Positions 24,496 to 37,324 of a stretch of 64,000 nucleotides of DNA are shown piece by piece. Made by a program: the position numbers and the translations under genes. A model generated the notes under the pieces. It saw only the letters and a list, made by a program, of their open reading frames with translations. It was not told the DNA's origin and ran no database searches. Each line of letters starts with the position of its first letter. The first letter of the stretch is position 1. The stretch is taken from assembly GCA_020466095.1 (NCBI GenBank), contig CM035808.1, positions 41,821,555-41,885,554 on the forward strand. The letters are read 5' to 3'. Origin of the DNA: Chlorops oryzae (Eukaryota; Arthropoda; Insecta; Diptera; Chloropidae).

Positions 24496-25443
24496 CAGTG
24501 TCGTAGGTAAGGGGGGAGGGGGGGGGGGGGTTAAGGGGATATTCCACCCCTCCCCCCTTTGGCGCATAAAATGTGAAGGAATGAATGTGTTTTAATTTCG
24601 GTATATATGCACGAAGTAAAAACCACGATTGTTGAGTGTGAGTTGTTTAGAATCATATATGTTTGCGTCCCCATGTGCCCATGTGTACCCTGCATAAGGG
24701 TGCCCTTTAAGGTCTATGCTTGCGAATAATCGATGACGAGTTCGAGCATTACATTTAAGCCAACACAGCGCTGCCATGAGTTTTTTTTTAAATCGGAAAA
24801 TATCAAAAACGAAAAAGCTAAAATAGCAAAAAAAAAAAAACTTATGACCAAAATACCAACCTCTTATCAGATATTTTTACATTTATGTATTTTAAAATCA
24901 TAAAAAAGTTTTTCTTACTAAATTACCCCTTAGTACGCTTCTCAAGAAACTACATATGAAACGTGCAATATAATGAACTGAATCAAAAATGATTAAGAAC
25001 TTCAGTTCGTTTTCAATTAAACCTGCTGCCAGACGATAAACAAACCTCAACATCAGTCTAGGTCTAGTTTTGGATGAATTTATTTATGTTTGGTTTCAAA
25101 TCAGTATAAATGCTGCGAAAATATCTAAAACCATTTCTATAAAAATAGCCGATTTCAGCTAAATACAACGAATGTGGCAACGTTAAATGAACATCGATAG
25201 CTTTTGATCATCCCTAGTGCATTTACATAGTCACAAACCTAAGACTAATTTAAGAAGCGGTCTATTCATTAAAGTTCAATTTACGATTTAAAATGTGGTT
25301 CAACCGGTATGAAATGCCAAGATCATTGAATACAATGAAATTTGAAATAATGTATCTTATATTAGTTTGAGTTTTTATTGAGTTTTTCAAAACTTATTAC
25401 TATTTTTAATCCCCCCCTTTTCAAAATCCTACCTACGCCACTG
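24496..25443. mobile_element. hAT-like non-autonomous element with exact 8-bp target duplication
   Basis: Ends CAGTGTCGTAGGTAAGG (24,496) and CCTACCTACGCCACTG (to 25,443) are inverted copies with one mismatch. Identical octamers CTTAAATT flank them (24,488-24,495 and 25,444-25,451). A long G run lies just inside the left end and a C run just inside the right end. No transposase ORF; 948 bp. Confidence 0.87.
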
Positions 25444-25451
25444 CTTAAATT

Positions 25452-27469
25452 ATAACAATACATTCCTCTATTGGAGTTTCATTAAAAAACAAACTACACT
25501 AAGAACAAAAGAACAAAGATTCCCTTTTGTCTTTTCCCCCATTTTCTTATTATGACTCGACAATGAGAAAAATTCTGTAGGTATCAGTGAAAAGATGAAC
25601 AGTTGAAAAATTCGCACAAAAGTTCCGTAAAGGAGACCGTTTTCCGCCTTCTTTGAAAATCTGTATGCAAATTAACATAAAAAGAGAATTTTCTTTTATG
25701 AAGATTCTGCAGTCTCGGTACAATACCTGCCAGGATAACCAAATTGAATTTTCCCCCCACTTTTTGCATATTGTAACGTTGTCTTAGATCTCTCGCAGAG
25801 AATTGCTGTGATAAGATGTCGAGAGCTCTTGTGCAAGATATGACTTCTTTTCAAAGAAAATAAGCTGAATTCCCTTCCAAAAAAAAAAAAAAAAACTAGT
25901 CGCAACTAAAATATTTATTTTAGCTCTGGACTTGAAAGGAAAATAATTTTGAAGATGCGTCGCAGAAATAATAAAAAAAGACTTATTCAAACTCAATTAA
26001 ACCGTAAGGAAACGGCCCCAAATATTTGTATTAGACGAAACGTAAGGAGATCATTTCATTTACATACGAAAATCACTTTAAAGCCAACTATGACAATACA
26101 TTATTCATATGGAACTCCCGTTTTTTGTTTTCTTGTTTTTTTGTCTTTTGTGTGTTTGTTCGTGTTCGTCGAGGCTTTACATTTGGTACTTCAACATTTT
26201 AATTTCGTCACTCTTCAACAGTGTCTATTAGAAGCCAATCAAAGTTGATTCAAACAAAATCTACTTAGTCACGTATGTATGTCTATTCTTGAGAGAAGGC
26301 TTTGCATTTCAAATAATCAAACAAGAAGAACGGCATATAACCAGACAGCTTGAAGGACATGCCGAGAATACCCTCGAGGCATCAAGAAACTGATTTTTCT
26401 GTTGCACAAATTTATGTTGGAATTCGTTTATTAGCATGACATACGATTGAGACATTTCAATCTGGGTTTTAAATAACTGAATATTCGAAAGGATTTCAAA
26501 ATGATCGCACATAATTCTTCTAAGAAAGCATGAAATTTTTGTCACGATTTTATTTAAGCCTTTTAAGAGAACAAAGCTTCGGGATTGCGATTGCAGAATT
26601 CAGTTTTTTGAATTTATAGAAATTCTTCAAAAGCATTCATATGTAGACTTTAATATCCTGAAGCACCTAAAAGATCCGTCTGGGTGAAATGGTTTATATA
26701 TTCAAATTAGGGACTTTTCATCTTCTTCAAACTATTCGAACTTTCTTAAGCTTTACATGAACATTTCAACGTCGTATGCTTTAATGCGTCGTAGCGTTCT
26801 TTTCAAGGTTAAGCCCTAGGTCAACTCAAGCAAAAGCGTTTTTGAAATGCAATTTTAATTGATACATCCACAGGATTAAGATCCAAGATGTTCTCACTTC
26901 TTGTCACAAGCTCAAAATCTTAGCTAACAAGATTAGCAAAGCAAGTTAAAAAAAAACTTTGTATTCATTCACCTTTTTGTAGTATTAAAGCCACATCATT
27001 TTCGCAAACTTCCGACAGGCAAAGGCTGAAAAGGTGAAGCGAAAAGTCCATAAAACGAAGACAGGCGCAATGGAACGATTTAAACCAGGAAAAAAAATTC
27101 ACCGACGCTTTTGAAGTTCCCGTCAAATATTTGAATTAATTCGTTACATTTTTAATGGTCTATTTTTTTTTTTTTTTTTTTGCTGTGCGAAAGTCAATCT
27201 AAAGATTTTTATTTAACTTAAATTTGTGCTTGGCGATTTTTTATTTTATTTTTAATTTATTTATTTTATCTTCTTATTTATTTGCTTGCTTCTTTTCGTG
27301 CACAACTCAATATGAATTTTCGATTTCGCGAATTTCCATTTTCGCACTTTTGGAAATATATATTTTTTCTACCCCGATTTTTTGCCGCAAATGATATTAA
27401 AAAGGGATTTTTTATGTAGCTTCTAAATTTCTTTTATTTTTATGTGCATCGAAGCACTTTCTACCACAG
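25452..27469. other. Non-coding DNA, nothing recognised
   Basis: AT-rich sequence with a poly-T run near 27,165-27,181. ORF 25,949-26,248 has no motif and is not called. Confidence 0.5.
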
Positions 27470-27600
27470 GGACCAACAACAACAACATTAACAACAACAC
27501 GAACGTTCGCTGTGCAACCGATATAACGATATAAGCATCACAAACAGGCAACAACTTTCAACACAATAGCTGCTACAACAACAACAGCAACAACTTTGTC
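27470..27600 (+). repeat. CAA/ACA-rich simple sequence
   Basis: Interrupted CAACAACAACA runs of the type seen in fly 5' leaders and enhancers. It is followed by a GAGACCGAGAACGAGACGG stretch. It could be part of an untranslated exon, but no splice-consistent coding sequence was found nearby. Confidence 0.6.
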
Positions 27601-30600
27601 GTTATGATAATATTGCGTACGACAGTTGTAAGCATCGCGGCGTTTTCTAAGCGACTATCAGTGGAAACTTCTCTGGACGCCCGAGACCGAGAACGAGACG
27701 GAGACCAAGTTATCAATGGAAAGAGCAACACAAATATACTTATGAGAGCTTTTTCGAAATGGGATTTTAAAAAACATAAAGAGAGAAAATGCGTAAGAAC
27801 TCTGAAATATTATGAATGAGTTCAAGAGTAGCCCCCGAGGTATCCATTGAATGGACGTTGTAGAAATCGCTCAAAGGAATCTTGCGACTACACCGGAAAC
27901 GGATAAGGCAGCAGGTCCGTCGAAGCTTCGGAAGCTTTGAAAGCTGTTGAAGAAGCTTTAAGAATTTAACTCGATTTCGATGAATTTTCTTAATTCTCTT
28001 CGTTCTTATTCTGAGGAAATCAAAACTTTTAGCTCTCAAGCTCTCAATTCTGGCGATTTGAGAGAATCAGCCAAAGTAAATGCAGCTAATTTCGAATTTT
28101 CACGAAAATACCGAGAAACGAGAACAAGCAAGAATATCTGCAACCAATGCCGAATAGCATTTCCCTTCGCAAGGTTGTGAGTGACGCGCATGAAAAGCGA
28201 TTCGAAATGAAAACTTCTGACGAAAATACATTTTCCGAATAATCGTGATTACCTTGTTCGGATTTTGCTTTTATTTATTTATTTATTTATTTTAATTTTT
28301 TAAACTTCGATTGAAGGGAATATTTTCATTTTGCTTTTTTAATCGTGAAAATTACATTCATTGAATATAATTAAAAATTCAATTCTCCAATCGAATGGGA
28401 TTGAGTTTTTGTTCGGTGCTTTGCTCTTTGTTATCATTTCAACTTTATAAGAAATTTCGAAAATCAAATTCATTCATTAAAGTTGATAGCCATTTTGCTG
28501 AAGGCATATGAAACGCATGCTCAAAGGACAGAGCTTCGTAGGAAGGTAGGGTGTACTTTCGATCCCCCAATGCTACAGTCAATCGTTGCTTTCTTCAATG
28601 ATGGCTTTTTTATCTTAAACATAGAAAGTTCCCTCATTAATTTAGACCGCTTGCTTTTTTATGTTATTGCTTCATTTATAATCAGAACTCGAATGTTTTT
28701 TACTTATATAAAATTAAAGCATACTTTATGGGGCACAAAATTTTTCTTCCCAACATTTTGCGAATAAGTTGAGCGAAGTTGAACTTCAAACCGCTTTAAT
28801 AACTTCAAAAAAGTTCATATTGAGGTTAAAAATCGATTGGACTCATAACTTTATGTGAGTCGAACAAAATTTTTACTCCATAAAGTATGCTTTAAATTTA
28901 TAAAAGCAACAAAATGCAGGTCTTCTTTGTGATATACAGTCAAATCCATAACACAAGCCTCTAAATCTTCAATAAATTCCTTGAATGATCGTCATTTCAG
29001 TTATGTAAGTTCGACTATTTAAAGCAAAAAGGATACTATTTTATTTAATAGCAAAATTAATTACACTGTGGTAGTCGAAAAAACAAATGTGTATAGGTAC
29101 CTAATTCGGCATTTTATCATAACGGTTTTTTGGGAAGAGTTACTTGACATACCTATCTCAGAGTACATTTTGTAACTACCCTGTTGGAACGAAGACAGTT
29201 AGTTTAATAAAAAAGTTAGTTTTTCAATCAGTTGGAAAACAAACTGTTCTAAAACTAACTGAAATTATATGCAGTCAACAGTCAGTTTGTGAATAAAATG
29301 AGGAAGAAAAAGAAGAAGAAGAAATACTACTTTGATTTTTAATGTATTTTATTTTAATGCAATTTGAAATAAAGTAATTTTCAACTAGTTGAAAAGATAT
29401 GCAGAACTGGATAATTGACTTACTCATAGGACACCGTAATGCTAAAAAGGTTAGTTCGCTCTATACAAAAAAGTCAGAATTTCAACTAGCTGTCACTGAG
29501 AATCAACTAATTTTAAATTAGTTTAAAATTAGTTGAAATTTCTATCGGGTATAAACTGTAACTCATACATAGATATGGGCCAAAAAGTGGTCGAAAAAAC
29601 GTTTAAAAAATTTTTTCATGGAGGCGTACCGATAACTCAAAAAACTAATGATGGAGTGCGATTCCTCGTGCCCGAAATACGAAGAAACCGTTGAACTCGG
29701 TCTTGTCTTTTTAAAATTTGGAAAAAAAAAAATTTCAAAGTGTTATTAAAACCACACATTATTGTGTTTTTCCAAAATAATTATTAAAGTTGTTGATTGG
29801 TTTTATACATGGGAAAGCTTTTCCAAGCTTCGTATAGCCATTTCAATTAAATTCGTTTACATTTAATTGAACAAAGCATGCTGCGAAATCCTGTTTTTAA
29901 TTGAAATTAATTACAAATGTACACAAATCAGTACTTTGGATAGTGGGTAACATAGTCTACATACATATTGAAAAATAATAAATATTTTTAATACGAAATG
30001 CTGAATAATGTTAATTAAAGACTTATCATAATAATCCGATAATTACGCTGTGTTCGAATTTTGTACTTTTTTTACGGACAACATGGAGACAAATCTGGTA
30101 AACATTATTGAGGGCGCAGTATTCAGTTCCATCAACGGTTTTTTTTTTTTTTTAAGATATCGTTTCTCGTTTTTGAGATATCGTGGTTTAAAAATTATGA
30201 TTCTCTTCATTAAAAAATATATATATTTAGATTATGCTGTGTACTGGGCACGAAAGGGTCAATACGCAGTATGACGCCCTTAATTGCGGGAACGGTCAAA
30301 TAAGTCACAATCTCAGTAGATCTCTCTGAATTGCTTAAGCCCTTCTGTGATTGGTACTTAGCATTTTAGTACATCAGGTGATAAGTAGAGAGAAAGAAGA
30401 ACAGGAGACCTCGTGGCTGCATAGCAGAATCGGAAGGTTCATAAGCTCGGCTTTGATTTTAGGAAAGTCATAAACTATTTAGCCAAAGTCTGAGTAAGAC
30501 GTTGTTTGTGAAAGTTTTTTTCAAGTAAAATTCCAAGAGACCGGAAGTGAAAAAAAAAAACTAAGAGAAAAATCCAAAAGTCAAAATCCGGTTTCCCTTA

Positions 30601-31310
30601 ATCGAATTTTAATTGTTCAGGGAATACGGAATAAATCCCCAGACCGTCTTCCAATCTCTGCTAGATTTCCCGTTGATTTTGTGCGAATTACAAAGTGAGT
30701 TCCTCGGAAACTTGCAGTGACCGTGAAATTTATAAGTCTTTTTAATATAGGAAATTTCTAGCCACTCGCATCAACCATTGAAAATTCCCGAAAGGAGCCC
30801 AACCGGCGTTATAATTCAATTTGAGTACCTCTCGGAACGTCCAAGGGAATATTTCAAAAATTTCCCTTCACGCAAATATTGGGTGCTTGTACGAAATGGA
30901 GTGACACGCTTTTGTGACGTCACGCACACGTGATTAAGAAGTCTCTACTTAGCACATACGCCGGTCTAAGAAGACAAATCCGGATAGGAAAACCCCCCAA
31001 AAACACCCCCTTGTAAATTTGCAGATGATCTCTTCCGGATTTAAGGGATTAAAACGATAGTTTCCTTTTCTTGATGAACGCGACATCAGCGGTAACGAAT
31101 AGGGGACGTCATCACGTGGATTTGATCTCTGTTACTGGGGAAGAGGACCCTATCGAGAAATCCCGAGAAATCTCTTCAAGCAACGTTTTTTTTTTATATG
31201 TAACTAGAGGCATGTGGGTACATATATTTAGCTTAAAAGTCAGTTTGATGAAACACAAGGTTCGGCGCAAAAGAGAAATCTTATTTATTCTTTTCTTTTA
31301 AGCAGCATAT
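27601..31310. other. Non-coding DNA with one small hairpin
   Basis: Contains an inverted repeat (28,707-28,902). Repeats of TTAGTTTTC/ACTAACTG-like words occur at 29,195-29,540. ORFs in this stretch overlap one another on both strands and show no motifs. Confidence 0.45.
28707..28902. repeat. Inverted repeat around TTAAAGCATACTTTATGG
   Basis: ATTAAAGCATACTTTATGGGG on the left pairs with CCATAAAGTATGCTTTAAAT on the right, about 120 bp apart. AAAATTTTT words lie next to both arms. Could be a tiny MITE or a chance hairpin. Confidence 0.5.
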
Positions 31311-32576
31311 GGGCATTTCCAGGTAATCGTACGCGGAATTCGTACGCAAATAGAGTTGAATAGATTTTACAAAAATTGGAGTGACTCCAAGAAAATGGTG
31401 TCGATATGTTTCACTCAGAGAGTTTATCATTTGAAAAAAAAAATTAAGTAGATTTGAAATGTTTGAGTCGGAAAAATCGAGCGAAATAGGGCTATATCGT
31501 ACGTGACCAAAAACGGAAGTACTTTTGAGGTACTTGTAAAAATGTACAAAACTCTGCGAATTAATGGAGTTTATTTTTTTGATTCTAATTTCTTGCACTT
31601 AGTGAAATATTTCTCCTTTAAAATTCGTTATGTTTAAATTAAAAAAATCTTTAGTTGATTTTATAGGGAACAAAGTTCATATATCTTACGTGACATATCG
31701 TACGTGACATAATTTCCCCCACTATTATTCTTCATTAAACCAATAAAAAATATTTTGTCGATTCAAAAAACAATATATTTATAACAAACAAAGACAGTCC
31801 CGGTTAAATTTATTGTTTTTATGGAATTATTCGGCGTTAAGTTTTCGCTGCCACCCAACCCTGTCATATACTTATTTAACTCTTATTTTTCCCTTGAATG
31901 AATACCCAGCTTATTTGTTGCTCATTCTAAGCTCATCTCTTGTTGCCTCGAAATGAATTTTAGACATATGATAAAAAAAAAAAAAAAAACAAATTTCAAT
32001 TGGGCTCTCAACAAATCGTACCATTTTTAGTACTTACGATATCGTACGTGACCAACTTGCTTGGCTTATAAATTTTTTGTTTTACAAAATTAAAAAAAAT
32101 TTTTTTAAAATCTATTATTTGCCCGATGGCCTTGATTTGGAAATTAATTTTCGTTCACCTGCGACCGACAAATAACAAATGAGGAAGAAAAACAATGTTT
32201 TTGGTCATCGTACGTGACATTAGAATAGCATCCAAGGAAAATAAAAAAACACCGCTAATCGTACTCCTTATTTTCTCTTTGCTCATGAATCTACTTAATT
32301 GTTGTTGTAACAATAATTTGAGAGTAGAAATGCAATGTTACAAATAGCTGAAGTGAGTCGTTTGAAGAGAGGAAGTATTTGATCAAAACTGCTTAAAATG
32401 AATCAACGAGACAATTGACTTTAAGCCGTTATTTTTTTTCTTTCAAATTTTAATAGGCTGGAAATGCTTCCAGATAATTAAATTTTAGTATTTTTGCCTT
32501 CCATAGCCAGTGTTGGAAAAAAATTTCGAGCACTTTTATTTTTTCAGTCGTGGTTGACATATTCATGGAAATGCCC
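31311..32576. mobile_element. TIR element with many TCGTACGTGAC motifs
   Basis: Ends GGGCATTTCC (31,311) and GGAAATGCCC (to 32,576) are inverted and lie in ATAT-type flanks. Inside are repeated copies of ATCGTACGTGAC near 31,495, 31,695, 32,045 and 32,205, with variants near 31,325, 31,680, 32,020 and 32,260. The short ORF at 31,281-31,598 has no motif. The repeated motif could be transposase-binding sites; class unknown. Confidence 0.6.
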
Positions 32577-33808
32577 ATATATGCATTTGCATCATCTCCA
32601 GCATTCCTGCAAGCATGTTAACTAAAGGCTAGCATCAACTCCGAGAAGGCCTTCACAGAGAGAGTGCTAACAAATCGCCGCATCAGCTAAGGGTTTGTGC
32701 TGAGGACAACGTAAGTCCAATTTGGTGGCTTAAAATATGTATTTTGTTTCTCTTTTGCTATGAATTGTTTCGTAATCTCTCCGACCAGTGCATGATTGCC
32801 GATGTTTTTTTTTTGTTCCATAATATTTTTTTTTGCTTATTATATTTTGCTCTTAACTTACGGCTAGGAGTATTAATTGAACAGTGCAAAATTTCGTTTG
32901 ATATTTTTTTTTTTTTCTTAATTCGGAGTCGCTTTTTGATTGTTATTCTGGTTTTATTGCTGTCGTTCTTGCAATCATGCACACTGAGTGTTGAAAAAAA
33001 AACAATATTTCTTTTGTTTTGGTTTATGCTTACAGATTTTGATATCTTTGGCTATAAACATTCTCATATATGTATATATTAAGGATTAGAATAATCCCAG
33101 TAGGAAATACAGTCACCTTAGGCTAGTTATGATCGCGTCCGCGTTTCTTCTTTTTAAGTTATCTCTTTGCGCAACGAAATAAAATTTCATGCACTACCTT
33201 CTATTTAATGTATTAAACTCAGGATTTGTAACTATGAATTTTTTTGATTAAAATTATAAAGTTTTGGTTTGAAATCTAAAATTTAGTGTGTGCTTATCTA
33301 GTGGGGCTCTAATTATAGCTACAGAGCCATGGTAGGGTGGGCTCGGTATAGTCAAAACGTCTTTAGACTATAGAAATGGTATATGTGGCGTCGCAGGCAG
33401 AGGACGAAAATTATTTCGAAGCTCATCAATTCAATTTTTTTCTCGTGTGCAAATTTTTTTGTTAGTAAGGTCTCCACAAAATATGAACAATAAGCCCTAT
33501 TGATTTAGATTGCTCTTCCGAACCCACATGACTGCAGCAGCCGGACTGCCAGTGCACACGCGGCAATTCCAAATCATCCTCTCACTATCGCATAGTAGGC
33601 ACTCTTTCAGTAGAGATTGGAGGCATTATATAACAGCTGCTCTATTAATATGACAAAATAATGACGATAACGTTAATTAATTGTATTTAGTAGAATTCCT
33701 GTGCAAAACTTCGATATAATCGCAAGGGTAATTGGTATTTTATAAGTGCTTCTTTTCAATTGCATCACATTTATTGAAAGAATCATACTTTTAGGGGAAG
33801 TAAAACTG
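32577..33808. other. Non-coding DNA, nothing recognised
   Basis: T-rich sequence whose ORFs (32,744-33,082 and its antisense) reflect low-complexity T runs. Confidence 0.5.
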
Positions 33809-33944
33809 CACTGAGCTAAAAATCGTAGTAAAAATAACAAAAACGTAGTTAAGTTAACTACGAACAGCAATGATTTGGCTCTATTAACGGACGTAGTTAA
33901 AATAACCACAAGCGAAGTAAAAAACTTGAAACACGAAAGTAGTA

Positions 33945-34000
33945 CCAAATCCCAAGTCGGCGGGTTCGATCCCCGGTCAGGCGAATTTTTTTTTTTTTTT
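33945..34000 (+). mobile_element. tRNA-like SINE fragment with B box and T tail
   Basis: GGGTTCGATCCCCGG at 33,962-33,976 is a perfect B box, followed by GTCAGGCGA and a T run (33,986-34,001). No clear A box. It lies inside the CACTGAGC element. Confidence 0.5.
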
Positions 34001-34119
34001 TACCAATAATGACATAACATTTAGGTATATAATATTTAAAAACCTTACAGGAATAAAAAGCTTTAAACTTAATATTTTACGCAACAAAAAAAATACAATT
34101 TAGAAAGCCGGGATGGGAT

Positions 34120-34300
34120 GGGCCCTCTCTTCTCTCTTATCTATACGGTTGGAGAAAGCTAGATTTCTCATTCTAGCTGTCCTGTTTTACCTGTTCCCAT
34201 TTTTCACACATTTCAGTCGCCTGCTGTAGAATTTGAACCCGAGCCCTTCGGATTGCTGAGCGAATACGCTACCCGTACGCCACGGAGAAATCTAATTCGC
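34120..34300 (-). mobile_element. tRNA-derived SINE copy
   Basis: On the minus strand it starts GATTTCTCCGTGGCGTACGG, with an A-box-like TGGCGTACGGGTAGCG and B box GGGTTCAAATTC (plus 34,230-34,241). The body GTGTGAAAAATGGGAACAGG resembles the bodies of the copies at 8,645 and 59,890. It shares the CTCCGTGGCGTA start with the 8,645 copy. Confidence 0.65.
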
Positions 34301-34711
34301 GTGGACTAAATATGTTACTTAAAGTCAAATGAAAACTATTTGACGTGTTTTTTTATAGAAATCTTTTAAATACGTGTGTAAAGAAATTTGTTCCTAAAGA
34401 ATACGCATGGCTGTTAAAGTCATGTTTGAATACGTCCGTACTACAGTTTTACTCTAAAATAACTACGGTCGTAGTATACTACGAATCGTTGTAAATTACA
34501 CAACCGTAGTTTTCGCTCAGTGCGTAGACTCGATTTTTTATATAGTTTCTCACTTTAAAGAAACTGCTTTCAAAATGAATTTTAGCAGCCCTTTTCATAT
34601 TTGACAAGACCGCATATTGGGATAGCAAATGACTAGGAATCGAGAGTTCTGAAGTCCAAACCCCGCCCAAGGAAGATTAAGAAAAGATAAAAAAACACCA
34701 AAAATTTACAG

Positions 34712-36110
34712 CCCTATTATGATTGTCGACTACTGATAGAGAATCGAAAAAGTTCTATCATCGACAAAAATTTTTAATTTTCCACATACTACACCATTTT
34801 CAACTGTAAATGAGACTTCAGCAAGTTATATTGAGAAAAGATCAATTGAAATCGAGACTTTCTACTTGATATTGGGAAAAACACAATACAAAATGAGATT
34901 TTTGATTTAAAATTGAGAAAGGAACAATTGTAATTGAGAATTTGCATTTGATATTGAGAAGAACATATTTGAAATTGAGAACTCTTCTTGAAATTGAGAC
35001 TAGGGCAATTGAAATTGAGAATTTGGATTTGATATTGAGAAAAACACAATTGAAAATGAGGTTTTCGAATTGGATTTGAGAAAAGAAGAGTTGAAAACGA
35101 GAAAAAGGCATTTGAAATTGAGAAATTCTATCTCAATTTGAGAAAATGGTATTTGGAAATGAGATTTTGTATTTGAAATCAAGAACTGAGCAATTGAAAA
35201 TGAGAATTTCATTTGAAATTGAGAATAGATTATTTGAAAATGATATTTTTCATTTCTATTCGAGAAATGAGCAAATTGAAATGAGACTTTCCATTTGAAA
35301 TTTAGAAAAGCACAATTGAAAATTAGAATTTTCAATTGGAAATGAGAAAAAATCAAATGATATTGAGAACAAAATAATCTGTCCAAACACTTGTACATAG
35401 AGTATACGCAAAATAAAAGTTAAGAGCCCAGTATATATCGATCCTTTTCATTTAATAGTTGCATCAATTTTTCTCATTTTCAATTATTTTGTTCTCCATA
35501 TCATTTGATTTTTTTTCTCATTTTCAATTAATTTGTTCTCAATATCATTTGTTTTTTTCCCATTTTCAATTATCAATTCTAAATATCAATTGCTCTTTTC
35601 TCAATTTTAATTAGAAAATCCCAATATTAAATGGACAATCTCATTTTTAATTGCTATTTTCTCAATATGAAATAGAAAACTCAATTCCAAATGTTGTTTT
35701 CCCATTTTCATCTTTTCTTTTCTCAATTTTAAATGGAAAATCTCATTTTTAAATGTTTTGTTCTCATTTTCAAATGTAAAATCGCAATTTGAAATGGAAA
35801 ATCTCATTTTCATTTGCCCTAGTCTCAATTTCAAGAAGAGTTCTCAATTTCAAATATGTTCTTCTCAATATCAAATGCAAATTCTCAATTACAATTGTTC
35901 CTTTCTCAATTTTAAATCAAAAATCTCATTTTGTATTGTGTTTTTCCCAATATCAAGTAGAAAGTCTCGATTTCAATTGATCTTTTCTCAATATAACTTG
36001 CTGAAGTCTCATTTACAGTTGAAAATGGTGTAGTATGTGGAAAATGAAAAATTTTAGTCGACGATAGAACTTTTTCGATTCTCTATCAGTAGTCGACAAT
36101 CATAATAGGG
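34712..36110. mobile_element. Foldback-type element 1 with inverted minisatellite arms
   Basis: Outer ends CCCTATTATGATTGTCGAC (34,712) and GTCGACAATCATAATAGGG (to 36,110). The outer ~300 bp of each arm are near-perfect inverted copies. Further in, both arms are diverged ~20-bp units of the AATTGAAATTGAGAATTT type, in opposite orientation either side of a short centre near 35,400-35,450. Long inverted arms made of tandem repeats define Foldback elements. Overlapping ORFs are repeat translations. No target duplication seen. Confidence 0.85.
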
Positions 36111-36411
36111 GTGTTAGTTTAATTTTGTTAAGAACAAAACACAAAATCTGGAAAATTTAAAAAAGAAAAAAATTTTAGCGGAATACATTTTTTTTATATA
36201 TTTCGGATTTTTTTTCAGTCAGTTTGCCGGATAAACTTCACAAGTTTGGGCACTCAAAATTTTTTGAAATTGAATTGGCTTTAAAATCCGGAGCCAAAAA
36301 ATTTTTTGCCGAGTCTGTTGTGGAGTCGCCGTTATGTTGAAAATTGAGTATGTGGCAAAAAATCGTTAAATTTCCTTTTTTGCCTCCACATTTTTTGATG
36401 TAGTAATTTAA

Positions 36412-37142
36412 GGGAGTTGTCTCATTGGGCAATATTATTTTTTCCATTTTCTTAGAATTTTTTTATAGCTTAGAATATTTGAGAATATCGTGCCAAAAGA
36501 ATTTTTTGAAATACGAAATAGCTAAGAGGATATACCCTTCATTGCCGAGCAAGATCTGCGCCTAAACGAGTAATTTTTGCGTTGATTCCAACTTTAAACG
36601 CATTTATCGCGAAACCACTTTTTTTTAACTGGCTGCCACGATTTCTCCATTTCAACTGCATTGATTTTAATGAAACAAAGTGGAATCAGAACAAAGTTGT
36701 CACCATTGTGGTGTGAACCTCAATGAAAATTTCAATACATTTTTTACAATTTTTTTGCAAACTGAACTGCAAAAAAATATACCCAAAATCGATGTGTCAT
36801 TTTTCAATGTCCGCCATTTTGTCAAAAAAAATCCCAAAATTATTTTGAAGGTTCAAGACATAATGACATCTGTACTGATTATAACCCCGTTTTTCTTTTT
36901 ATTTCGGGCAACTTGGAGACCTTGAATCGTGGCAGCCAATACTACACATTTTTTTTTAGCATCCTCTTTGACGGCCGAGAACCTTGTGAACCGTCCTCAC
37001 ATAATAAAACATAGTGCTTCTTTATTAACTTTCATTCATTCCCAACACATAAAAAAATTAAATTGTAAAAGCTCTTTTCATTTTCTGTCAGGAATATTAA
37101 AAAAAAAAGTCCAAAAACAGCCTCGCCAATGAGACAACCCCC
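36412..37142 (-). mobile_element. TTAA-specific non-autonomous element, copy 2
   Basis: TTAA on both sides (36,408-36,411 and 37,143-37,146), with ends GGGAGTTGTCTCATTG and CAATGAGACAACCCCC. The interior matches copy 1 (20,705-21,437) in reverse, for example CGAGCAAGATCTGCGCCTAA and AAACAAAGTGGAATC. Length 731 bp. ORFs inside are not conserved between the copies. Confidence 0.8.
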
Positions 37143-37324
37143 TTAAGTATTAAATTTACAGAATGTACGGTGTATGTCGCGTATACAGAATAACTGGCTA
37201 CGAAAAATTCCAATTAATGGTGATTGTTAAACACCATTCATTGGCATTTTAATTGTCACAATTAAAAATTTCAAACAAATCACCAATTTCGGCAAAATTT
37301 TGTAATATGAATTTTTAAACAAAG

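Larger units (their letters stand above)
33809..34522. mobile_element. TIR element with CACTGAGC ends
   Basis: CACTGAGCTAAAAATCGTAG (33,809) is mirrored by ACCGTAGTTTTCGCTCAGTG (to 34,522). ACGTAGTT and AACTACG words recur just inside both ends. No convincing target duplication. Interior is largely tRNA-like SINE sequence in two orientations, so the body may be built from insertions. Confidence 0.6.

Noticed and set aside
27604..28180. Possible exon near CAA-rich sequence
   Set aside because: Overlapping ORFs in several frames with no splice-consistent model.
32744..33082. Phe/Leu-rich ORF resembling a membrane protein
   Set aside because: Arises from T runs; no codon structure or motif.
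34789..36033. Several ORFs of 60-130 codons
   Set aside because: They are translations of the foldback minisatellite arms, mirrored on the two strands.
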